49,993 bases of DNA from Planctomycetia bacterium (GTDB taxonomy: Bacteria > Planctomycetota > Planctomycetia > Gemmatales > Gemmataceae). Of the stretch, positions 23,685 to 30,770 are shown in pieces (the stretch's first letter is position 1; the number at the start of each line of letters is the position of its first letter). A program made the position numbers and the translations under genes. The notes beneath the pieces were generated by a model. The model was not told where the DNA came from, did not search any database, and saw nothing but the letters and a program-made list of their open reading frames with translations. The DNA lies in assembly GCA_005799265.1 (NCBI GenBank), contig SYHD01000262.1:1-49993 (forward strand). The letters are read 5' to 3'.

Positions 23685-24503
23685 TTGGAATGGGATGACG
23701 ACATTCTCCGCGCACTGTGCTTCACCGCCGTTTTCGCGGCGATGGCGATTGCCGAACTGGCCGCGCCGCGCCGTCGGCTCACCGTGAACAAGCCGCGACG
23801 CTGGCTGAGCAACCTTGGCCTCGTCGCGATCAACACGCTGCTCGTTCGCCTCGCCTCGCCCGTGAGCGTCATCGGCGTGGCACTGTACGCCGAGTCGCGC
23901 GGCTGGGGACTGCTCAACTACCTTGACGTGTCACGCTGGTCGGCCGTGGTCGTCGCCGTCATAGTGCTGGATTTCGTCATCTATCTGCAACACGTCCTCT
24001 TTCACGCTTTGCCGTTTCTGTGGCGGCTTCATCGCGTACATCATGCCGACCTCGATGTGGACGTGACCACAGGTGTCCGCTTTCATCCGCTCGAAATGGC
24101 AATTTCATTCGGCATCAAGCTGTCGGCCGTGGTTCTGCTCGGCGCTCCCGCGCTGGCCGTCCTTATTTTCGAGATTGCGCTGAATGCCACGTCGCTGTTC
24201 AATCACGCCAACCTCAAGTTGCCGACATCGTTCGAATTTATGTTGCGTTTGCTGCTCGTCACGCCCGACATGCACCGCATCCATCACTCGGCCGATGCGC
24301 GCGAGACCAATACCAACTTTGGCTTCAATCTGCCGTGGTGGGACTACTTGCTCGGAACGTACCGCTCCGACCCCGCTCGAAATCACGAGGACATGCCACT
24401 CGGCTTGCAGGAGATTCGCGATGAACAACGTGCCGAGCGTCTGGCATCGTTGTTGGCGATGCCGTTCCTTGACACCGACAAGTCAAAATCCTCAAACCTG
24501 TGA
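23685..24503 (+). CDS. Sterol desaturase / fatty acid hydroxylase family protein
   Basis: A membrane di-iron hydroxylase-like protein. It has three to four transmembrane segments and the family's histidine boxes: HVLFH, HRLHRVHH-type (WRLHRVHHADLDVD), FNHAN and HRIHHSADARETNTNFG. The open frame extends back to a TTG at 23667 within a palindromic repeat; TTG 23685 (LEWDDDILR) fits the family's usual N-terminus better, giving 272 aa. No ATG is suitably placed and no strong ribosome-binding site is visible, so the start is uncertain. Such enzymes hydroxylate or desaturate lipids; the substrate is unknown. Confidence 0.88.
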   Translation: MEWDDDILRALCFTAVFAAMAIAELAAPRRRLTVNKPRRWLSNLGLVAINTLLVRLASPVSVIGVALYAESRGWGLLNYLDVSRWSAVVVAVIVLDFVIYLQHVLFHALPFLWRLHRVHHADLDVDVTTGVRFHPLEMAISFGIKLSAVVLLGAPALAVLIFEIALNATSLFNHANLKLPTSFEFMLRLLLVTPDMHRIHHSADARETNTNFGFNLPWWDYLLGTYRSDPARNHEDMPLGLQEIRDEQRAERLASLLAMPFLDTDKSKSSNL

Positions 24504-24630
24504 CGTTGATCGCCATCTGGCATCTCATTTTTCTGCCGTTGATCTGCGTGGCGTCACCAGGTTTTCACTTGCGTGTGCCGCGTGCCGGGATACGATGTAA
24601 CCACACTTGACTCTACTTGGAGACTCCATC

Positions 24631-25749
24631 ATGCCAAACTATCGCGTCGCGGTCATCGGTCGCACGGGGCGAGGCAACTACGGGCACGGGCTCGACGTCG
24701 TCTGGCTGCAAATTCCCAACGCGCAGATCGTCGCCGTTGCCGACGAAAACGAAGCAGGACGCCATGCCGCACAGAAGCGACTCGCCGCCAAGAACGCCTA
24801 CGCGGACTATCGCCAGATGCTGCAAAAGGAACGGCCGCAGATCGTCAGCGTCGCGGATCGGCATCTCGATTCGCATCGCGACATGGTAATCGCGTGCGCC
24901 GAGGCCGGGGCGTCGATCTTCCTCGAAAAGCCGATCTGCCGCACTTTGCAGGAGGCTGACGAGATGGTCGCCGCCTGCGAGAAGCATCACGTCAAGCTCG
25001 CGATCGCGCATCAGACGCGCTACAGCCCGCGTTTGCAGCGCGTCAAGGATCTGATCGCCGACGGACGCATCGGCGATCTGTTGGAATTGCGCGGCCGCGG
25101 CAAGGAGGACGCTCGCGCCGGCGGCGAGGACCTGATGGTGCTCGGCACGCACATCATGGATCTGATGCGTTTCATCGCCGGAGATGCCCGCTCGTGTTAC
25201 GCGAAGGTCGGCGTCGTCGGCAAGGAACGCGTCACCGTTGTCACGAAAGCGGACCTGCGCGAAGGCGGCGAAGGCATGGGCCTGATCGCGGGCAACCACA
25301 TCAATGCGACGTACACCTTCGACCGTGGCATCACGGGCCACTTCGCCTCGGTGCGCGCGACCCGACAGAAGGGGGAGCCCGACCGCTTCGGCCTGACAAT
25401 CCACGGTACGCGCGGGGTGATCCAGCTCACGACGGGCAGCTTGCCGGTGTGCCATCTGCTCGCGGATCCGGGTTGGTTTCCGGGCCGCAGCCGCGCCAAC
25501 TGGCAGCTCATCACGAGCCAGGGCATCGGCAAAGAAGAAACGCTCAAGGACGGCGGCCTCGGCCAGGGCAACGTCTGGGTCGTGCAAGATTTGCTGCAAG
25601 CGATCGAACGCGACCGACAGCCAAAGGGGAGCGTGTACGACGGCCGCGCGGCGTTGGAGATGATCCACGCGGTTTACGAATCGGCACGGACGCGCGGGCC
25701 GGTGGAGTTGCCGCTGCGGAATCGGCGGCATCCGTTGGCGGGATGGTAA
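24631..25749 (+). CDS. Cytoplasmic Gfo/Idh/MocA family oxidoreductase
   Basis: ATG 24631 with GGAG upstream gives 372 aa. The Rossmann motif is RVAVIGRTGRGNYGHG near the N-terminus and the EKP motif is FLEKPICRT near 110; HQTRYSPRLQRVKDLI opens the C-terminal domain. There is no signal peptide, unlike the Tat-exported family member at 13051-14475. It is NAD(P)-dependent and probably acts on a sugar or inositol derivative. The stop nearly overlaps an upstream ATG of the LRR gene, so co-transcription is likely. Confidence 0.9.
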   Translation: MPNYRVAVIGRTGRGNYGHGLDVVWLQIPNAQIVAVADENEAGRHAAQKRLAAKNAYADYRQMLQKERPQIVSVADRHLDSHRDMVIACAEAGASIFLEKPICRTLQEADEMVAACEKHHVKLAIAHQTRYSPRLQRVKDLIADGRIGDLLELRGRGKEDARAGGEDLMVLGTHIMDLMRFIAGDARSCYAKVGVVGKERVTVVTKADLREGGEGMGLIAGNHINATYTFDRGITGHFASVRATRQKGEPDRFGLTIHGTRGVIQLTTGSLPVCHLLADPGWFPGRSRANWQLITSQGIGKEETLKDGGLGQGNVWVVQDLLQAIERDRQPKGSVYDGRAALEMIHAVYESARTRGPVELPLRNRRHPLAGW

Positions 25750-25781
25750 TGCGCCGGACGATGATGATCAGGAGATGGACC

Positions 25782-26333
25782 ATGACCCGAACCTTGTCAG
25801 TGCGGCAGCCGGCGCGGCTGGCCGGCGTGGTTGTGATCGCAGCGCTGACGTGCGCGAACCTGGTGCAGCGGGCCGGCACGCAAGAGAAGCCGGGGCCGGT
25901 GGCTGCCCGCCCGTTCGACGAGAGAACCGCGGCGGCTTGGAAGAAAGCCGGGGCCGCGCTTGGCTGGATAGCTGTGAACCAATACGGCATCCAGGAATTT
26001 CGTCCGCAAGCGGATGGATTGGCCGGGGCGGTGCCGGCCTGCCGCATTGCAAAATGGCAAGAGAACCTTTTTGCCAAACTGCCCGATCCCGCTCTACCGT
26101 TTGGCCTCACTCTTACCGGCGCAGATGTGACAGACGCGGGACTGAAAGGGTTGGCCAGCCTCAAAACCTTACAGTTGCTCTACCTTGGCCAGACGCTGGT
26201 GACCGACGCGGGACTGAAAGAGCTGGCTAGCCTGAAGAGCTTGCAGACGCTCGACCTTGGCGGCACGCGGGTAACGGACGTGGGCGTCGCCTCTCTGCGG
26301 AAGGCGCTGCCTGGTTGCAAGATCATCCGCTAA
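25782..26333 (+). CDS. Secreted or anchored leucine-rich repeat protein
   Basis: ATG 25782 (AGGAG seven bases upstream) opens a signal or anchor sequence (ARLAGVVVIAALTCANLV). The 183 aa protein ends in about three LRR units of the planctomycete type (VTDAGLKGLASLKTLQLLYLG, VTDAGLKELASLKSLQTLDLG, VTDVGVASLRKALPGCKI). An alternative ATG at 25749 overlaps the previous stop but would bury the signal sequence. Likely protein-binding; partner unknown. The stop lies directly against a decayed transposase. Confidence 0.8.
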   Translation: MTRTLSVRQPARLAGVVVIAALTCANLVQRAGTQEKPGPVAARPFDERTAAAWKKAGAALGWIAVNQYGIQEFRPQADGLAGAVPACRIAKWQENLFAKLPDPALPFGLTLTGADVTDAGLKGLASLKTLQLLYLGQTLVTDAGLKELASLKSLQTLDLGGTRVTDVGVASLRKALPGCKIIR

Positions 26334-26805
26334 CGATCACATCGCTGGCCAGCATCGGCGAAAAAAGGCCGAGCGCCGGCGCGACACGCGAGGCGTGTGG
26401 CTTGGCGCGTGAGAAAGCCGTCGATGCCCAGACGTTGGTCGAGTGGTTAAGCTCCCTCTTTGCAGCCGTAGCAGGTGAAACAAGTCCGCTGGATGGCGAG
26501 CGATCCCATGGCGCTTATGAAGGTCCGCGGCGAGCCACCTTTGTTGCGACACGCCTGACCACATTTACAGGTCCGGCCGGCGCCCCCTTTTTTTCGACGG
26601 CATCGGCTTGCTGCTGAGCAGCGCCGGTGAGAATGGCCCGAAGGAGTTCGCGGCCTTTGGATAATGCAAGCAATTCACATTGGTCGAGAACGGTTCCATC
26701 GGCTGCGCCATTGGCGGTGGCCTCCATCGCGCGCGCAAACGCCAACGCTTGCTCCACCACCAGGCTTTCAAAAGGCGTCTCCACAGCAATCGTCATATGT
26801 GACAT
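26334..26805 (-). pseudogene. Decayed ISKra4-type transposase, N-terminal part
   Basis: From ATG 26805 the frame reads MSHMTIAVETPFESLVVEQ ... LSKGRELLRAILTGAAQQQADAVEKKG, then would run out of family resemblance. A -1 shift at the run of seven A residues (complement of 26588-26594) restores a zinc-ribbon segment GRTCKCGQACRNKGG ... CFTCYGCKEG; an in-frame TAA follows, and beyond it PLDQRLGIDGFLTRQATRLAC continues until the LRR gene. The catalytic part is missing. Assignment to ISKra4 rests on this domain order from memory. Confidence 0.7.
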
Positions 26806-26881
26806 CGAACATTCCTCCTTGAATGAGATGCCCCCTTTTACCTGTTCTTTCGATTCAATGCCAGAAAGGATTGGCGCACCC
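26774..26881 (-). mobile_element. IS end, copy 1 (108-bp direct repeat)
   Basis: This segment is identical to 37118-37225. It contains the first codons of the transposase, its ribosome-binding site (AGGAGGAA on the minus strand) and the outer end beginning GGGTGCGCCAATCC. The two copies diverge sharply beyond 26881, which marks the IS end. Confidence 0.9.
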
Positions 26882-26975
26882 CCTCAAAACTATGCGGGAA
26901 ATCGGAATTGATCTCAGCACGTCAATCAAGGTATAAAGACGATGCGACCACTTTCCCTGGGCAGGAGGCCCGTTG

Positions 26976-28190
26976 ATGCGCATTATCACCATCGCAATGT
27001 TGACGCTGTTCTCGCCGGCCGTGTTCGCGCAAGGGCAGGTCGAGCCGGCGACGCGCATCGTGCCTGTGGAGAGCAAGGCGCGCGACGTCAAGGCGTTGCC
27101 GGAATCGGCGCGGCCCATCTTCGTTAGCGCCCAGCGCGGCCTGGAATGGCTCAAGCACATGAACAAAGCCGACGGGCGTTTCGTCTATGGTTTCCAGCCC
27201 GCCCTGGTCGTGATTCTCGAAGGGGATAACTTCACCAGTCAAGCGGGGGCGACGTTCGCTCTGGCCCGCGCCTCACGTTATTTTCGCGACGGACGCGGCA
27301 CAACGATGGCGCGACAGGCAGCCCTGACACTGCTGTTGGAGACCGTGCTCGACAAAGAGTCCGCGGAACGCTACACCGCCGCGCCGCCGCAAGCGCTCAA
27401 TCGCCTGGCCGCCCAGGGTCTGCTCGTGAGCGCCATCCACGAACTCGCGATTCCAGGCGACGATCTTCTCCTTCAGGCCGATCAGCTCTGCAACTATCTT
27501 CGCAAACAGCAGCGCTCCGACGGCTCGCTCGTCGTCAGTGAAGGCAAGAGCGGCTCCGACGAGCTCGACGCTCTCCACGCCGGCTGGGCCTTGCAGGGCA
27601 TCGTGCGCAGCAACAAACAGCGCCCTGCGGAATGGAAGATGGATGCACTCAAAAAGGCGCGCACTTATTACATGCACCATTGGCCGAATCAACGCAGCAT
27701 CGCCATGGCGTCGAGCCACACGTCGGCGTACGCGGAGGCGTACCTGGCCACGAAAGACGCCGTTTTCGCCGAGAGCGTGTTCACGATGAACGATTGGCTC
27801 GTCGGTCTACAGATGCGGGAGAATTTCGACTCGTCGCGCAAGCACTGGAGCGGCGCCTTCCCGCGTCTTGTGAGCGGCAAGCCTGATCAAGCCGCTCCAG
27901 ACATCTGGTCGAGCCGCGCCGCGGAAAGTCTCGCCGACGCTGCCCGCGTCGCCAAGCATGCCGGTGATTTACAGCGCTTGCAACGTTACGAACGCGCATC
28001 GATCCTGTGCTCGTACTTCTTGATGTCGCTGCAGTATTCGCCCAAGAACACGGAGCACTTTGCCGAAAAGTTCCGCCCCTCGATCATCGGCGGGTTCTAC
28101 GCTTCGCATCAGGACGGCAATCTGCGGCTCGACTACACGCAGCATGCGTTATGCGCGATGGTGCAATATCTGGATTCGGTCGTGGAGTAA
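26976..28190 (+). CDS. Secreted all-helical protein, possible alpha/alpha-toroid
   Basis: ATG 26976 with AGGAGG upstream opens a signal peptide (MRIITIAMLTLFSPAVFAQ); the product is 404 aa. The mature protein is rich in helices, with aromatic/acidic repeats reminiscent of (alpha/alpha)6 toroid enzymes or carriers: GLEWLKHMNKADGRFVYGF, QLCNYLRKQQRSDGSLVV, LHAGWALQGIVRSNK. Conserved-looking WPNQRSIAMASSHTSAYAEAY lies in the middle. I do not recognise the family; glycan-active or terpene-cyclase-like toroids are possible folds, not functions. Confidence 0.82.
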   Translation: MRIITIAMLTLFSPAVFAQGQVEPATRIVPVESKARDVKALPESARPIFVSAQRGLEWLKHMNKADGRFVYGFQPALVVILEGDNFTSQAGATFALARASRYFRDGRGTTMARQAALTLLLETVLDKESAERYTAAPPQALNRLAAQGLLVSAIHELAIPGDDLLLQADQLCNYLRKQQRSDGSLVVSEGKSGSDELDALHAGWALQGIVRSNKQRPAEWKMDALKKARTYYMHHWPNQRSIAMASSHTSAYAEAYLATKDAVFAESVFTMNDWLVGLQMRENFDSSRKHWSGAFPRLVSGKPDQAAPDIWSSRAAESLADAARVAKHAGDLQRLQRYERASILCSYFLMSLQYSPKNTEHFAEKFRPSIIGGFYASHQDGNLRLDYTQHALCAMVQYLDSVVE

Positions 28191-28192
28191 TT

Positions 28193-28280
28193 TGCTATCA
28201 GCTATCTGCTTTCAGCCAGGTTCAAAATGCGAAGCGATGGGGGACATTTGCTGAAAGCTGATGGCTGATGGCTGACAGCT
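28193..28280. repeat. Imperfect inverted repeat, GCTGATGGCTGA type
   Basis: TGCTATCAGCTATCTGCTTTCAGC (28193-28216) pairs, with about four mismatches in 24, with GCTGAAAGCTGATGGCTGATGGC at 28250 onward. It lies between the toroid-like gene and the ketosynthase gene and may form a weak terminator. Confidence 0.75.
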
Positions 28281-28368
28281 ATTCGGATAGCCAATTTGTG
28301 CATTCCCTGTATACTGCCTCTTTCATGTGCATGCGTTGCAGCGTCAAGGGGCATAGTCCGAGATCGGC

Positions 28369-29400
28369 ATGACCGTCATGAACGAAGAAAGACCACCGTC
28401 CCGACGACCACGTTGCCGTTCTTTGACCGGAGTGCGCGTTCTCGCCACCGGCAGCTATGTTCCCGATGCCGTCGTCACCAACGAACATCTCCATCAACGC
28501 CTGGGCTTCGACTCTGACTGGATCGTCAAGCGCACGGGCATTCTCGAACGCCGGCACGCCCTGCCGCACCAGGCGACGAGCGATCTGTGCTATGCAGCCG
28601 CCAAACGCTGCATAGAAAACGCCCGCATCAAGACGAGCGACATCGACTTGCTCTTGCTTGCGACCTTCACGCCCGACATGTCGTTTCCGTCCACCGCGTG
28701 TCTGGTGCAGGATCAGCTCAAGCTCACCTGTCCGGCAGTCGATATGCAGGCGGCGTGCGCGGGCTTCATGTACGCGCTCATCACCGGGGCGGCGTACGTC
28801 GCGTCCGGCGCCAGCGATTGCGCTCTCATTATCGGCGGCGACGCCAACAGCCGCATCGTCAATCCCGACGACATCAAGACCTACCCGCTGTTCGGCGACG
28901 GCGCCGGCGCGGCGCTCTTGGTTCGCGGCCGACCCGATCAGGGCATCCTCAGCTACAGCATGGGGGCGGACGGCTCGGGCGGCGATCTCCTGAGCCGGCC
29001 CGCGTGCGGCAGCCGCATGCCGCCCACGCCGGATTCGCTGGCGAAGGGACTGCACTACATGTACATGGATGGCCGCGCCGTCTTTCGCTGGGCGGTTGCG
29101 ATCATGTGCGACACGATCCAGGACGTGATGAACCATGCCCGCATGAGCACCGATCAAGTCAATCTCTACCTCCCCCATCAAGCCAACATCCGCATCGTCA
29201 ACGCCGCCACCGACGTGCTGCGCATCCCGCGTACCAAGGTGTTCAACAATCTCGAACGCTACGGCAACACCTCTGCCGGTTCGGTCCCGCTGGTCCTGGA
29301 TGAAGCGAACCAGGAAGGCCGCATTCATCCGAACGACCTGGTGGTGTTGAGCGGCTTCGGCGCCGGTTTGACGTGGGGCACGGCGCTGATGCGCTGGTGA
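28369..29400 (+). CDS. Beta-ketoacyl-ACP synthase III (FabH-like)
   Basis: The 343 aa thiolase-fold enzyme has the full KAS III triad C130 (DMQAACAGF), H270 (LPHQANIRI) and N300 (ERYGNTSAGS), and the FGDGAGAALL loop near 175-183. KAS III condenses an acyl-CoA starter with malonyl-ACP to begin fatty acid or polyketide chains. The first 20 residues (Arg/Pro-rich) are an extension; a later start is possible but none is better. It is alone here, with no fab neighbours, so it may be a specialised paralogue. It converges on an alcohol dehydrogenase. Confidence 0.92.
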   Translation: MTVMNEERPPSRRPRCRSLTGVRVLATGSYVPDAVVTNEHLHQRLGFDSDWIVKRTGILERRHALPHQATSDLCYAAAKRCIENARIKTSDIDLLLLATFTPDMSFPSTACLVQDQLKLTCPAVDMQAACAGFMYALITGAAYVASGASDCALIIGGDANSRIVNPDDIKTYPLFGDGAGAALLVRGRPDQGILSYSMGADGSGGDLLSRPACGSRMPPTPDSLAKGLHYMYMDGRAVFRWAVAIMCDTIQDVMNHARMSTDQVNLYLPHQANIRIVNAATDVLRIPRTKVFNNLERYGNTSAGSVPLVLDEANQEGRIHPNDLVVLSGFGAGLTWGTALMRW

Positions 29401-29450
29401 ACAGAATCGCCGCCAGCGGCTCGGCTGAAGAAGTTTCGTCCCTCACCATC

Positions 29451-30656
29451 TCACAGCGCCGCCTCGTACAACTCCAGAATCTCCGTCTCCGTCACCGGCC
29501 GCGGATTGAAGCGGGCGGTCCATTGCTGTGCGGCTTCCTCGGACAACAGCGGCAGAATGCCGCCGCTTACGCCGCACGCGGACAACTCCGTCGGCAACTT
29601 CGCGAGGCTCATCAAGCGCGTGATATGCTCGGCCAGCATCTCGCCGTGGGCATCGACATGGCCGTTGTGCAGGCCGGCTTCGTCGATCAGGTCGGCGTAC
29701 AGAGCGGAGACGGAGCGCGCGTTGAAGCGAATGACGTGCGGCAACATGATGCCGATCGCCAGACCGTGCGTGATGCCGTAGTGGGCGGTGAGCGGATTGG
29801 CGCAGGCATGGCAGACGCCGAGCATCGAGTTCTCGATTGCCGTGCCGGCTAGAAAGGCGCCCATCTGCATCGCGCCGCGTGCTTCCAGGTCGAGGGGGTT
29901 GTGCAGGACTTTTTCGAGATTGACCTCGAGCAGCTTCCAGGCTTCGCGGGCGAACATCTGCGATACGGGATTTCTCTTGGTCGTGACGTACGACTCGACG
30001 GCGTGCGATAGTGCGTCGATGCCGGTGAGGGCAGTGACTTTGGCGGGCTGCGTGACCGTGACTTGCGGGTCGAGGATGGCGGTGGCGAACGCGGCCTTGC
30101 GGTCGCCGCAGGCCATTTTCAGGTGCGTCTTCTCGTCGGCGATCAGGGCGTACGATTGCGCTTCGCTGCCGGTGCCGCTCGTGGTCGGGATGCCGATCGA
30201 GGGGAGCATCGGCTTCTTGGCTTTGCCGAAGCCTTTGTAATCGGCCATCGCGCCGCCGTTGGTGAGCAAGAAGTTGATGCCCTTGGCGCAGTCCATGGCG
30301 CTGCCGCCGCCGACGGAGACGATGAGGTCGATGTCGAGCGGTTGGGCGAAGCGGACGCCGAGGTCGACGTGCTTGCTGGTGGGATTCTCCTCGACTTCGT
30401 CAAAAACAGACACTTTCAGGCCGGCGTCTTCAAGCGAACAGCGCGCGCGATGGGGGTGTCCGGCAAGTTCGAGCCCGGGATCGGTGACGAGCAGCGCGCG
30501 CGTCGCCCCTAGCTCGCGGGCCAGTTCGCCCAGGCGGTTGAGCGTGCCGGGGCCGAAGATGACGCGCGTCGGCGTGTGAAAATCAAACGGCTGCAGCGGC
30601 ATGGGCGGGGCGGGGAAGAGCCGCGGAGTCGTCGGAATGGTGGTGGTCGCGTGCAT
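29451..30656 (-). CDS. Iron-containing alcohol dehydrogenase family protein
   Basis: The 401 aa protein has the group III dehydrogenase layout: N-terminal NAD(P) domain with GGGS (116-119) and IPTTSGTGSE (156-165), and a metal domain with D214 and H218 (GIDALSHAVESY) and H297 (THGLAIGIMLPH). The usual third ligand, the second His of HGMAHP-type motifs, is Asn287 here (CHACANPLTA). H283 is present nearby. It probably reduces or oxidises a small alcohol or aldehyde. The first 20 residues are extra; a second Met at residue 19 (MPLQPFDFH) fits the family start equally well. Confidence 0.92.
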   Translation of the reverse strand: MHATTTIPTTPRLFPAPPMPLQPFDFHTPTRVIFGPGTLNRLGELARELGATRALLVTDPGLELAGHPHRARCSLEDAGLKVSVFDEVEENPTSKHVDLGVRFAQPLDIDLIVSVGGGSAMDCAKGINFLLTNGGAMADYKGFGKAKKPMLPSIGIPTTSGTGSEAQSYALIADEKTHLKMACGDRKAAFATAILDPQVTVTQPAKVTALTGIDALSHAVESYVTTKRNPVSQMFAREAWKLLEVNLEKVLHNPLDLEARGAMQMGAFLAGTAIENSMLGVCHACANPLTAHYGITHGLAIGIMLPHVIRFNARSVSALYADLIDEAGLHNGHVDAHGEMLAEHITRLMSLAKLPTELSACGVSGGILPLLSEEAAQQWTARFNPRPVTETEILELYEAAL

Positions 30657-30729
30657 AAATCATCAAGGGCGAGGATTGGCGGGTACCCAGCAATTATATC
30701 GGATTCGCTCGTGAGCGGGCGATGAAAAT

Positions 30730-30770
30730 GCGTATCCTCGTTCCCTGGCTCCGCTTGGGAATGAGGATGC
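30730..30770. repeat. Palindrome, CTCGTTCCC-GGGAATGAG type
   Basis: GCGTATCCTCGTTCCC and GGGAATGAGGATGC pair around TGGCTCCGCTT. It directly follows the stop of the kinase gene at 30771 on the minus strand and could serve as its transcript end. Similar 'GTTCCC-GGCTCCGC-GGGAAC' units are common between planctomycete genes. Confidence 0.75.
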
